Below, piece after piece: positions 32,405 through 40,241 of a stretch of DNA of 64,000 nucleotides. The notes beneath the pieces were generated by a model. That model was given only the letters and a program-made list of their open reading frames with translations, ran no database searches and was not told the origin of the DNA. The position numbers were made by a program, and so were the translations under genes. The DNA lies in assembly GCF_010548375.1 (NCBI RefSeq), contig NZ_JAAGLY010000028.1:35381-99380 (forward strand), in the 5' to 3' direction. This DNA comes from Streptomyces sp. SID13726. Lineage in GTDB: Bacteria > Actinomycetota > Actinomycetes > Streptomycetales > Streptomycetaceae. The number at the start of each line of letters is the position of its first letter. Position 1 is the first letter of the stretch.

Positions 32405-32691
32405 GTCGACTCCAACTCAGTCGGACGTTCCCGGGGCCGTTCGCGCGGCGCCCGGGAATCTCTTGCGACGGGACTGACGCTGCTTCGGCATCCGCAGGTG
32501 GCGATGGGCCACACGCGTGTGGTGCCGCGTATCACGACTGTCCCGGCTGCGCGCAGGACCCTGGCAACAGCACCGCAGAAGAAGCAGGCCTCGCCGTGCA
32601 GACGGGCGATACTCACCGCCGGGTCTATGACCGCGGGCGGGGGCAGGGGTGCAGCCGACATCCCGGATCCCATCTGCTTGGTCGTGCGCAT
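32362..32691 (-). CDS. Uncharacterised 109-aa protein with HGEACFFCG motif
   Basis: The core ARLHGEACFFCGAVARVLRAAGTV ... WPIATCGCR matches a small Streptomyces family found upstream of DUF6415-like genes; the Cys residues suggest metal binding. The start is uncertain: ATG 32691 or an internal ATG (MSAAPL). Likely the first gene of a two-gene unit. Confidence 0.6.
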   Translation of the reverse strand: MRTTKQMGSGMSAAPLPPPAVIDPAVSIARLHGEACFFCGAVARVLRAAGTVVIRGTTRVWPIATCGCRSSVSPVARDSRAPRERPRERPTELESTWRTVPSRKPQRQR

Positions 32692-32743
32692 GCGACAGAT
32701 GGTGCGCCCGGCCCAGGGCCGGAAGTACCCCGGCGAGGGGTAG

Positions 32744-33922
32744 TCAGGTGGCAGAGCACCATTCTGCGAAGGCCGTCAGCTCCTCGGCGTCGGCTCGCTT
32801 GAGCCGGCGCAGGGTCGCGGCGTCCTGCCGTACCCAGGGGTGCTCTCGTGTGTGCTGTGGCGCGATCCGCCGGGCCACCTTCAGCGCCTCGAACGCGGCG
32901 TCCGCGCGCCCCGCCCACAGTTGCGCGCGGCCCATCTCGATGTAGAACCCGGACCGGCGCTCGGCAGGCAGGTCGACGGGCGGCTTCCACTGGCGAGCCA
33001 CCTCGAGCGCCCGGCCCGTGTGCTCGTCACCAAGGCTCACCGCGACCGACACCTCATGGACACGCACCGAGTCCGGACCGAACGCCGTGCCGTAGTAGAC
33101 GTTCTCGCGGACCCTGTCGCCCAGCGCACGTGCTTCGGTCAGGTGCACGTCCGCGGCGGTGCTGTCGCCTGCCCGACCGGCGATCACTGCGGCACGCATG
33201 TGAAGTGCGCCCCGCGCCGCCGTTGCCGCCCAGGTGGTGGGCGGGGGTGCCGCATCGAGGGCCGTCTCCAGGGCGCGCAGCCCGGGACGGTGGGCTCGTG
33301 CCGCGAAATACGTCTCGGTGCGCACGTAGGCCGTGGTCGCATCCAGCAGTGGATCACCTGCTTCGGGCCCGGCCCACCGCATGAGTTCGACCAGCCGTGC
33401 GGACAGGTCACGAGCGCCGACCTTGTAGGCGGCTGCGTCTGCCGAGCGGGTCGCTCGCACCAGCAGCCCGGCCCACTCCTTCCGCTCGGCCCCTGCGGAA
33501 CCGTGGAACCCACGCAGTACTTCAGACAGGAGGTCAGGCAGTGTGCGCGCGATCCGTGTGTACTGCGCGGCCAACCGCCACGCTGCCGCCTCATCGACGG
33601 ACGTGCGCACCATCCGTAGCGTGCGGACCGGCCCGTCGTCGGGCAGGTCGTAAGAGGCGATCACCGCAGACAGGGCAGGCAGCGCCGCGTGTACCCGGGA
33701 CTGGGGGGCGGCCCGGTCGGAGAGGAGGCGTGTCGGGTCGACGCTGAGTGCGTCGGCGATCGTCTCCAGCATGTCGGAGCTGGCCCCGCGTTCCCCGCGC
33801 TCAATCTTCCGGATGGTGCCCAGCGCCACGCACGCCGCGTCGGCGAGCTGCTGCTGGGTCATGCGCGGACGGGCCACGCTCCGGTAGTAGGCGATGCGCT
33901 CTCCGACTGACCGTGCCGTCAT
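32744..33922 (-). CDS. XRE-family regulator with TPR-like C-terminus
   Basis: 392 aa. The N-terminal helix-turn-helix reads GERIAYYRSVARPRMTQQQLADAACVALGTIRKIERGERGASSDMLETIADALSV, followed by ~300 residues of helical repeats (LRALETALDAAP, ALHMRAAVIAGRAGDSTAADVHLTEARAL). This is the standard Streptomyces XRE-TPR regulator layout. ATG 33922 is chosen because it stands directly before the domain. Divergent partners: none; it is followed by the HAD gene upstream on the same strand. Confidence 0.85.
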   Translation of the reverse strand: MTARSVGERIAYYRSVARPRMTQQQLADAACVALGTIRKIERGERGASSDMLETIADALSVDPTRLLSDRAAPQSRVHAALPALSAVIASYDLPDDGPVRTLRMVRTSVDEAAAWRLAAQYTRIARTLPDLLSEVLRGFHGSAGAERKEWAGLLVRATRSADAAAYKVGARDLSARLVELMRWAGPEAGDPLLDATTAYVRTETYFAARAHRPGLRALETALDAAPPPTTWAATAARGALHMRAAVIAGRAGDSTAADVHLTEARALGDRVRENVYYGTAFGPDSVRVHEVSVAVSLGDEHTGRALEVARQWKPPVDLPAERRSGFYIEMGRAQLWAGRADAAFEALKVARRIAPQHTREHPWVRQDAATLRRLKRADAEELTAFAEWCSAT

Positions 33923-33963
33923 GTTGGCCACCGTAGCGCCGCCCAGGCTGGTGGGGTGACAGG

Positions 33964-34602
33964 TCAGGAAGAGACGATGCTGAGGAGGTCGTGGAGGCTG
34001 TCGATGCGGTAGTCCGCGGCAGCGGCCTCGGGGGTGCCGGCCCACAGGTGTCCCCAGGGGCCACGGCGTAGATGCGCGGCGCGCATCCCGGCCGCCTGTG
34101 CAGGGCGGATGTCGTTGGCGGGGTGGTCACCGACGTACAGGGCAGTGGCCGGATCGACGTCGGCCGCGGCGAGCGCGCGGTGGAAGAACTCTGCCTGCGG
34201 CTTGGCGACGCCGAGTTCATCGGACGTGGTGACCAGATCGGCCGGCAGGTTGAGGCCACGAAGCAAGGCGCCCGCGCGAGCGGTCTGGTTACCGGCGATG
34301 ACGACCCGGATCCGGGCGGACTGGAGAGCGGCGAGGGCGGGGCGGACATCGGAGTAGAGGTCGCTGTCGTCCAGCTGCTCGCCGAACCCGGCCGCCTCCC
34401 GCGCGGCGTACTCGGTGGGGATGTCGATGCCGGGACGGATCAGGCGCAGAGCTTCGGAGTTGTCGTCTCCCCGGGCGACCACGGATCCGACCAGCGCGGA
34501 CAGGGTGTGGTGTGGGACGTTGAGCCAGTCGGCCCACGCAGCCCAGTACCGATCGTCCCGGGTGATCGTCTCGCCGACGTCGAGGAGCACAGCGCGAATC
34601 AT
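33964..34602 (-). CDS. HAD-superfamily hydrolase
   Basis: A 212-aa haloacid-dehalogenase-like phosphatase. Motif I is altered to AVLLDVGETIT (DVGET instead of DxD), as in many REG-2/GS1-like members. Motif II is VVIAGNQT, motif III is the Lys in GVAKPQAEFF, and motif IV is YVGDHPANDI. It probably acts on a small phosphorylated metabolite. It lies 41 bases upstream of the XRE-TPR gene and is probably co-transcribed with it. Confidence 0.85.
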   Translation of the reverse strand: MIRAVLLDVGETITRDDRYWAAWADWLNVPHHTLSALVGSVVARGDDNSEALRLIRPGIDIPTEYAAREAAGFGEQLDDSDLYSDVRPALAALQSARIRVVIAGNQTARAGALLRGLNLPADLVTTSDELGVAKPQAEFFHRALAAADVDPATALYVGDHPANDIRPAQAAGMRAAHLRRGPWGHLWAGTPEAAAADYRIDSLHDLLSIVSS

Positions 34603-34680
34603 GGGCCGAGGGTACCCAGGCGAACTCGTGGCTGGCCCGGCAGCAGCCACGTAGCGCTCCTGGGCCCGGGCATGACGAAA

Positions 34681-34714
34681 GCGGCCCCGCTCTCCCGAAG
34701 GGGAGCGGGGCCGC
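34681..34714. terminator. Strong GC stem-loop
   Basis: gcggccccgctctccc-gaa-ggggagcggggccgc forms a near-perfect hairpin just downstream of the 214-aa gene (minus strand) and upstream of the HAD gene; a terminator for the former. Confidence 0.75.
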
Positions 34715-34722
34715 AGTCGTGG

Positions 34723-35367
34723 TCAGGCGGGCTCTGGGCCGATGTTCTCCAGTCGCAACCGCCAGGGATATGTGGTGTGGGCGTAGACCCGGTTCCCGGG
34801 TCCGGTGCCCGCGCCTTGGTGGGCGAGCGCGATCGTCGCCAGGCCTGCGTTGAGGTGGCCGGGCCCGACGGTGAACATCTCGGACGATGCCATCTTGCTG
34901 ATGGTTAGGGTGGGGTACATCGCCGGGTTGCCTTCAGTCGGAGGCGAGGAAGACTCCGAGGTTGCGTAGTCGTCTGGGTCCCCGGCGCCGTCGAGGATCG
35001 TCCAGTCGAGGTAGTGCGAGCCGACGTACAGGAAGTTCGGGCATACGCGGATCCGGTCGCCGACTGCGGCCGCGATGGAGCACTGGAGCTTGGTGCCGAC
35101 GGAGGTCTGCACGATCGCCCACGATCCGGACCCCGGAAGGCCGGACAGGTCGTCGTTGACGACGCGGATCCTGGCCGTCGCGATCGACAGTCCACCGCCG
35201 CCTCCCGACGGTGTCTGCCACGACGCCGCAGTACCGGACGTCGCAGTGAGTACCTTCCCTGCACTGGGCGTGCCGCCGACCAGGACATCACCGACGTACC
35301 TCGGATCCTTGAGCACGGCGAACTCCCCGGCCACCGGATCGGGCACAAGGATGTCGGAGAGCTTCAC
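34723..35367 (-). CDS. Phage structural-like protein (tail/fibre-associated), 214 aa
   Basis: The N-terminus KLSDILVPDPVAGEFAVLKDPRYVGDVLVGGTPSAGKVLTATSGTAASWQTPSGG is typical of actinophage minor tail or fibre proteins (G-x-V-L-x-A-x-S-G-x-A-W repeat motif). The rest is beta-rich (VRVVNDDLSGLPGSGSWAIV, WTILDGAGDP). No other phage gene is nearby, so it is an orphan or morphogenesis remnant. GTG start. Confidence 0.5.
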   Translation of the reverse strand: MKLSDILVPDPVAGEFAVLKDPRYVGDVLVGGTPSAGKVLTATSGTAASWQTPSGGGGGLSIATARIRVVNDDLSGLPGSGSWAIVQTSVGTKLQCSIAAAVGDRIRVCPNFLYVGSHYLDWTILDGAGDPDDYATSESSSPPTEGNPAMYPTLTISKMASSEMFTVGPGHLNAGLATIALAHQGAGTGPGNRVYAHTTYPWRLRLENIGPEPA

Positions 35368-35372
35368 GCGCG

Positions 35373-35507
35373 GCAGCGCTCAACGATCCGCGGAACACCG
35401 AGATGCGAGGCGTCGAAACCGTCACGAACAACCAGGAGGCGGTCCAGTACTGGCGCATCATGATGGCCGCCTACGGTGTCCGGGGCCACGCCCGCTACGT
35501 TCCCTGA
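35373..35507 (+). pseudogene. Truncated C-terminal gene fragment
   Basis: An open frame reads ALNDPRNTEMRGVETVTNNQ and then EAVQYWRIMMAAYGVRGHARYVP before a TGA. It looks like a genuine protein C-terminus, but the expected N-terminal part is missing where the 214-aa gene starts on the other strand. Family not recognised; probably a deletion scar. Confidence 0.4.
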
Positions 35508-35548
35508 CCACCGCTCGTACTCCGCCGCACAGGAAGCATCCCGCCACG

Positions 35549-35995
35549 ATGGAACCGGAAGAGATCGCAGAACTCCGCACGATGTACGTGTTCACCTCGC
35601 CCAAGGGGCAGAGCTGGGGTCTGACCTACGAGGGCCTGGATGCGAAGCTGCGGGAGCGGAACCCCGACGAGTTCATCGGCATCGATCACGGTTCCGACGG
35701 ACCGGTCAAGGGCTCGGCGATGCACTTCGGCATCACCCTGGACGACGAGCAGTTGGAGGGTATGGCCCTGCTGTCCCCCGAGGGGGTGGCCGCGCTGGAC
35801 TGCAACGCTCACCTGGCGGCCACGTTCGTTCTATGGCTGCGGGGCAACGTGGTGCCGAGCGGCATGGAGGTCATGTTCAACACCGAGTGGGGTCTGGAAG
35901 CCGGTATGCCGCCGATGCCCGTTCCCGACGCGCCCCGACAGCGAATCGTCGCAGCCTTCGTCGAACACGTCGAGGAGACGGGCGGCCTCGACTGA
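35549..35995 (+). CDS. Uncharacterised 148-aa protein
   Basis: An acidic protein starting MEPEEIAELRTMYVFTSPKG and containing GITLDDEQLEGMALLSPEGVAALDCNAHLAATFVLWLR. No family recognised. It ends 35 bases before the third att repeat, so it is the last gene of the second element. Coding looks real: third-position GC is strong and no overlapping alternative is better. Confidence 0.6.
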   Translation: MEPEEIAELRTMYVFTSPKGQSWGLTYEGLDAKLRERNPDEFIGIDHGSDGPVKGSAMHFGITLDDEQLEGMALLSPEGVAALDCNAHLAATFVLWLRGNVVPSGMEVMFNTEWGLEAGMPPMPVPDAPRQRIVAAFVEHVEETGGLD

Positions 35996-36029
35996 CGGCG
36001 AGGCCCCCATCCACCGTGAACATGCGGGA

Positions 36030-36121
36030 GGCCAGGACTCTCAATCCATTGGTTGTGGGTTCGAGTCCCACAGGGCCTACCAACCCGCCCCCAGCTCAGA
36101 GGTACTTCGAGCTGGGGGCGT
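36030..36121 (+). repeat. Third att copy with tRNA-Lys terminator (92-bp repeat, copy 2)
   Basis: Matches copy 1 (31157-31248) except that the anticodon triplet region reads ctc instead of ttt. Its downstream half, with the 12-bp stem-loop at 36086-36120, is probably the original chromosomal continuation of tRNA-Lys. Confidence 0.92.
36086..36120 (+). terminator. Original tRNA-Lys terminator stem-loop
   Basis: cgcccccagctc / gagctgggggcg around agaggtacttc. In an empty site this hairpin would lie 9 bases after the tRNA; the elements now separate it from the tRNA gene by 32.7 kb. Confidence 0.75.
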
Positions 36122-36129
36122 CCTTGTGT

Positions 36130-36637
36130 GCGGTGAGCCGGCGATGTGCTTCGGGCGGTCGGCTTCTTCCCTGCAGGGCGGCCCGCGTGGTGCAGCAGGG
36201 TGATCAACGCGGCCGTGCGCTCGCCAGGGGTGTGGCTGTGTGCGAGGACGGTTGCCAGACGTTGTCTCAGCGCCGCGGATTCCGACGGGGCCGTCGCCGG
36301 GTACTTCACCGATCCGAACGTGCCGAGGACCCGTCGCCCCTCCTCCCTCACCAGTCCCTTCTTCAGCAGCCCCTGGTACGCGGTGTCGAGCGCGCTCTCG
36401 TACGGCCGGCAGCCACTCGCGGCTCGTCTGCTCGGGGTGGCCGCGCAGGTGCTCCGCCATGACCGCGGCCGCTGGGTCCACCGGCGCCGACGCTCCGGCG
36501 ACGACGAGTGTGCCGTCGCGTTCCGTCAGGTGACCGGAGAAGCCCAGTTCCAGCAGGGCGGCCGCCGAGACCGTCAGGGACACCCGCAGGGGCGCTTCGC
36601 GCGGGACGCTGGTCTCCTCGTCCAGTGAGAGCAGCAC
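36130..36637 (-). pseudogene. GPP34 (Golgi phosphoprotein 3-like) family pseudogene
   Basis: The first frame gives VLLSLDEETSVPREAPLRVS and LLELGFSGHLTERDGTLVV, then EWLP. Near 36402-36412 (ggccggc) the reading shifts, and the next frame continues YESALDTAYQGLLKKGLVREEGRRVLGTFGSVKYPA and ERTAALITLLHHAG. Together they follow GPP34 proteins, which bind phosphoinositide in eukaryotes and are of unknown role in Streptomyces. The C-terminal helices are missing where the att-flank begins. So the gene is both frameshifted and truncated. Confidence 0.72.
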
Positions 36638-36649
36638 GATCTGCTCACC

Positions 36650-36712
36650 GATCGCTCAGATCGCTCAGATCGCTCAGATCTCTCGGGTCTCTCAGATCTC
36701 TCGGGTCTCTCA
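36650..36712. repeat. Tandem repeat, seven 9-bp units
   Basis: Three exact copies of gatcgctca are followed by two exact copies of the 18-bp dimer gatctctcg-ggtctctca. It lies in the gap between the GPP34 remnant and the secreted-protein gene. Confidence 0.9.
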
Positions 36713-36828
36713 AAAGCGCCGGTGTTTCTTTGTCGCCGCTTGGGCAGATGTGTCTGCTCGCTTTGAGCTTCCTTGTCTCTCCCGTGCCTAGGCTTGGCCG
36801 ACTTCGGGGGTCTGAGGGGGAGTTGAAG

Positions 36829-38400
36829 ATGATGCGACGAAGATCGATCGCTTTTGTCGGGGTGGCCGCGGTGGTGCCGTTGGTCGTCTCCGCTGTTTCC
36901 GCGCAGGCCGCGTCGGCCTCGCTGACCGTCACCACGCTGGGGCGGCACGGTGCCAAGGTGGCGACGACGCTCACCGTCGTCGCCGTGCCGTCCGGGCAGA
37001 CGTACACCGTGAAGTCGGGCAAGCGGCTCAGCCTGCCGGCCGGGCGCTACCTTGCGATGACCGACATCTGGGAGCACGGCTCGGAAGGGCTCGGCACCGA
37101 CACCCTCGGCGCGCTGGACCTCAAGGTCTCGGGCAACAGGGCGGTGACGCTCGACGCGCGCAAGGGCAAGGCCGTCAAGGTGTCGCTGGACACGCCCGCC
37201 GACGTGACCGAGCCGGCCCGGATCAACGCACAGGTGTGCGCCGGAACGGTGAGCAACCTGCCGTCCGCCTTCAGCACGGGCGGCTGGAACTACCAGGGGT
37301 CCCTCTACGCCGTCCCGAACTCCTCCAAGCTGCTCCAGTTCGCGTACCTCGCGCAGTGGTCGGGCAAGGACAGCTACGTCGCCGTGAAGAACAGCACCGG
37401 CATCCCGGCCGCGCCCGGCGGGGCCTACAAGCGGTCGCAGCTGGCGGGGATCCACTTCGCGGTGCGCAGCGGCACGGAGATGGGCACGCAGGTCGACACC
37501 ATGCTCCAGGCCGCGCCGAAGACCGACGACTGCTCGACCGACCTGCCCGCCGGGGTGCGTGACGAAGACGCCCCCTACGGCGAGACCGTCCATGTGACCC
37601 CCGGGACCTGGCAGCCGCGCGACGACGTCTTCGGGAGCAACGGGGACGACGTCAGCAGCGGTTTCCCGAAGGTCCGGACGCTGAAGGCGGGGCAGAACGT
37701 CACCCAGTCCTTCGGGCGGGCCGTGTGGAGTCCGATGTACGCCCTGCCCACGATCGGGCGCAGGGCCGTCGGCTTCGCTCCGGACACCCTGATCGGCGAC
37801 CCCGACGTCGGGGCGAACTCGGCCGACCCGACGAAGGAGACGGTGGTCCTCACCAAGGGCGGCACCACCGTCAAGAAGCAGACCCTGACCGACTGGGCCA
37901 CCGACGACGCCGAGTTCTCCGCCGGCATCCGCTCGGCCGGCTGGTACGACCTGACCGTCGACGCCCACCGCTACCGCCCCGGCATCACCTTCCCCGCCGG
38001 GATGCTCTCGTCGCGCGTCACGCTCGACTGGCACTTCAAGGCCGACCCCGCCAAGTCGACGGTCGCGCCCGTCTTCATGACCCGTTTCCTGCCGACCGGG
38101 CTCAACAGCCGCAACCAGGCCGCGCCGAGCACCACCACGACGGTCAACGTGAGCGCCGGGCGCGGTTCCCAGGGACCCGACACGAAGTTCACCAAGGTGA
38201 CCGCCAAGGCCGTCAAGGTCTGGTCGTCCGCCGACGGCGGCAAGACCTGGAAGGCGGCGACCGTCAAGCACACCGGCACGACCTGGCAGGCCTCCGTCCG
38301 CAACCCGGCCTCCGGCGCGGTCGCCCTGCGCTCCGAGGTGACCGACGCCGCCGGGGACCGCTCGGTGGAGACGGTGTACCGGGCCTACGCCATCGGCTGA
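36829..38400 (+). CDS. Secreted protein of unknown function
   Basis: A 523-aa protein with an N-terminal signal peptide: basic MMRRRS, then IAFVGVAAVVPLVVSAVSAQAASA with a likely cut after AQA. The mature part is beta-rich with DLPAGVRDEDAPYGETVHVTPGTW and a C-terminal SSADGGKTWKAATVKHTG region resembling the Ig-like tail of secreted Streptomyces subtilases, but no protease triad is present. The start ATG 36829 has gggggag six bases upstream (36832 also possible). Predicted extracellular; no enzymatic motif recognised. Confidence 0.8.
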   Translation: MMRRRSIAFVGVAAVVPLVVSAVSAQAASASLTVTTLGRHGAKVATTLTVVAVPSGQTYTVKSGKRLSLPAGRYLAMTDIWEHGSEGLGTDTLGALDLKVSGNRAVTLDARKGKAVKVSLDTPADVTEPARINAQVCAGTVSNLPSAFSTGGWNYQGSLYAVPNSSKLLQFAYLAQWSGKDSYVAVKNSTGIPAAPGGAYKRSQLAGIHFAVRSGTEMGTQVDTMLQAAPKTDDCSTDLPAGVRDEDAPYGETVHVTPGTWQPRDDVFGSNGDDVSSGFPKVRTLKAGQNVTQSFGRAVWSPMYALPTIGRRAVGFAPDTLIGDPDVGANSADPTKETVVLTKGGTTVKKQTLTDWATDDAEFSAGIRSAGWYDLTVDAHRYRPGITFPAGMLSSRVTLDWHFKADPAKSTVAPVFMTRFLPTGLNSRNQAAPSTTTTVNVSAGRGSQGPDTKFTKVTAKAVKVWSSADGGKTWKAATVKHTGTTWQASVRNPASGAVALRSEVTDAAGDRSVETVYRAYAIG

Positions 38401-38410
38401 GGCCCCGGGG

Positions 38411-39538
38411 TCACAGCAGGTGGCTGTTGGGTGCCTTCGCCCGGCCCTCGTGGTCGCCCAGCACCACCACGTCCACGCCCTTCGCCGTGAGCAGTCCCGT
38501 CCCGTCGGCTCCCTCGACGAAGGTGTCCGGCTCCCGCCAGGCCGTCACCACCCGCCGTACCCCCGCGTCCAGGATCAGCCGGGCGCAGGGGGCGGGGCGG
38601 GAGGCGCGGTGGGTGCAGGGTTCCAGGCTGGTGTAGACCGTGGCCGACCCCAACCGGAGATCCTCCGCGGGGATCTTCGCCAGGGCCGCCTCCTCCGCGT
38701 GGACGACCGGGTCGCCGGACTCACGGGAGTGGCCGCGGGCCAGTTCCGTGCCGTCGGCGGCGACCACGACCGCGCCGACGCTGAAGGCCGTCCGTGAGGG
38801 CGGGCACTCGGCCGCCAGTTCGCAGGCCAGGGAGAGCCAGTGGTGGTCCGCGGCGACGGGGGTCAGGCCCGTGCCGGGGGCCGTGGGCTCGTAGCGCATG
38901 AGGACGACGTCCTCGATACGGCGGGACTCCACCAGGCGCAGCCGGCCGGACTGGTACCCGCCCGGGCCGAAGAGGCGCGGCGCGTCCGGGTCGCCCACGA
39001 ACAGCGGGGCCAGCACCAGCTGCACCTCGTCGGCCAGGCCCTCCTGGAGCAGCTGGGTGTGGATGCGGCCGCCGCCCTCGACCATGAGCCGTTCGACGCC
39101 GTACGCCGAGCGCAGGTGCTCCAGCAGTCGGCGCCAGTCCAGTGCGGGGCCCAGGGGGACCACGTCGGCCGCCAGGCCCAGCTCGCCGGCCCGCTCGGCC
39201 CCCTCGTCCGTCGTGTAGACGACCTTCTCGCCGCCCGTGTGCCAGAAGTGCGCGGCCGGGTCCAGGTCGCCGGTGCCGCTGACCGTGACCTTCAGGGGGT
39301 ACGGCGGTTTCCCGGCGGCGACCCGGGCCGCGCGGCGTTCGTCGGAGTTCACCAGGAGGCGGGGGTTGTCGGCGCGGATCGTGCCGGCGCCGATGAGGAT
39401 CGCGTCCACGGACGCCCGTACCTCGTCCACGCGGTCGAAGTCGGCCGGGCTGGAGAGCAGGAGCCGGTCCGGGCCGGTGTCGTCGAGGTAGCCGTCCAGG
39501 GAGACTGCCGCGGAGAGGAGGACGTAGGGGTGGGACAT
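38411..39538 (-). CDS. Domain-swapped RibD-like pyrimidine reductase/deaminase
   Basis: A 375-aa bifunctional protein of the riboflavin pathway. Residues ~1-225 are the DHFR-like reductase: AAVSLDGYLDD, ILIGAGTIRADNP and LMVEGGGRIHTQLL. Residues ~240-375 are the zinc deaminase: HAEEAALAK and YTSLEPCTHRASRPAPCARLI. Canonical RibD has the deaminase first; here the order is reversed. It is divergent from the MarR gene and near a GTP cyclohydrolase II gene, which fits a pathway for a pyrimidine or flavin-like intermediate. Confidence 0.9.
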   Translation of the reverse strand: MSHPYVLLSAAVSLDGYLDDTGPDRLLLSSPADFDRVDEVRASVDAILIGAGTIRADNPRLLVNSDERRAARVAAGKPPYPLKVTVSGTGDLDPAAHFWHTGGEKVVYTTDEGAERAGELGLAADVVPLGPALDWRRLLEHLRSAYGVERLMVEGGGRIHTQLLQEGLADEVQLVLAPLFVGDPDAPRLFGPGGYQSGRLRLVESRRIEDVVLMRYEPTAPGTGLTPVAADHHWLSLACELAAECPPSRTAFSVGAVVVAADGTELARGHSRESGDPVVHAEEAALAKIPAEDLRLGSATVYTSLEPCTHRASRPAPCARLILDAGVRRVVTAWREPDTFVEGADGTGLLTAKGVDVVVLGDHEGRAKAPNSHLL

Positions 39539-39574
39539 GCGAGGGGCTCCCCGGCTGGTCGAGGGACGGCGGGC

Positions 39575-39603
39575 TTGGTTCAAGTTTGAAGCAAACCTAC
39601 ACT
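39575..39603 (+). promoter_or_regulatory. marR promoter with internal palindromic operator
   Basis: A -35 ttggtt, 17-base spacer and -10 tacact precede the MarR start by six bases, so the transcript is probably leaderless. The spacer region holds ttcaagtttgaa (39579-39590), a likely MarR dimer site for autoregulation. Confidence 0.65.
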
Positions 39604-39609
39604 GGGGGC

Positions 39610-40134
39610 ATGACGACCCGCTGGCTCAGCCCCGACGAGCAGCGAGCGTGGCGTGCCTACATCGCCGCCTCGCTCCTCCTGGAGGACACCATCGACCGGC
39701 AGCTCCAGCAGGAGGCCGGCATGCCCCACCTGTACTACTCCATCCTCGCCAACCTCTCCGAGGCCCCGGAACGGCGGCTGCGGATGACCGATCTCGCCGA
39801 AGGGCTGAAGATCACCCGGCCCCGGCTGACGTACGCCGTCGCGCGGCTGGAGAAGGACGGGCTGGTGCGGCGCGAGAGCTGCCAGTGGGACAAGCGCGGC
39901 AGCATCGCGGTGCTCACGGAGGAGGGCGTGGCCGTGCTGGAACGGGCCGCGCCGGGGCATGTGGACACCGTCCGCGCCGCGCTCTTCGACCGGCTCACCC
40001 CGGAGCAGGTCGGGCAGCTGGAGGAGATCTTCACCAGCGTCACGGCGGGGCTTCAGGGGGAGGGCGGCCCCGTCGAGGAGGTCCCCTGGCGCCGGCGCTC
40101 GTCCCCCTCCTGCTCGGGTGAGAGCCGGGCGTGA
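39610..40134 (+). CDS. MarR-family transcriptional regulator
   Basis: A 174-aa winged-helix protein: RLRMTDLAEGLKITRPRLTYAVARLEKDGLVRRESC followed by a wing with WDKRGSIAVLTEEG. MarR proteins are usually ligand-responsive repressors. It stands between the divergent RibD-like gene and the GTP cyclohydrolase II gene; matching palindromes occur in its own promoter and in the ribA promoter. Confidence 0.93.
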   Translation: MTTRWLSPDEQRAWRAYIAASLLLEDTIDRQLQQEAGMPHLYYSILANLSEAPERRLRMTDLAEGLKITRPRLTYAVARLEKDGLVRRESCQWDKRGSIAVLTEEGVAVLERAAPGHVDTVRAALFDRLTPEQVGQLEEIFTSVTAGLQGEGGPVEEVPWRRRSSPSCSGESRA

Positions 40135-40151
40135 CGAGCGCCATAAAACCG

Positions 40152-40217
40152 TTGCTTCAAATTTAAAGCATGGGGTAGGGTCTCGATCAGTAGATCTGCT
40201 TCAAATCTGAAGCAGAT
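40152..40217 (+). promoter_or_regulatory. ribA-like promoter with two MarR-type palindromes
   Basis: -35 ttgctt and -10 tagggt (18-base spacer) are overlapped by tgcttcaaatttaaagca (40153-40170, one mismatch). A perfect 10-bp palindrome, atctgcttca-aatc-tgaagcagat (40194-40217), lies over the expected start of the transcript. Both share ttcaa/ttgaa or tgaag halves with the marR site. Confidence 0.65.
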
Positions 40218-40241
40218 ATGCCTACGGACCGGAGTACCCGC

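Larger units (their letters stand above)
31207..36082. mobile_element. Second tRNA-Lys element or remnant in tandem
   Basis: The segment is bounded by att copies on both sides and ends where chromosomal sequence resumes. It holds XRE regulators, a HAD phosphatase, a phage-structural-like gene, two small unknown proteins and a truncated reading frame. It has no integrase of its own, so it is a decayed or satellite element that could be moved by the neighbouring integrase. Confidence 0.65.

Noticed and set aside
36650..36712. CRISPR-like array
   Set aside because: Units are 9 bp with no spacers and no cas genes; simple tandem repeat.
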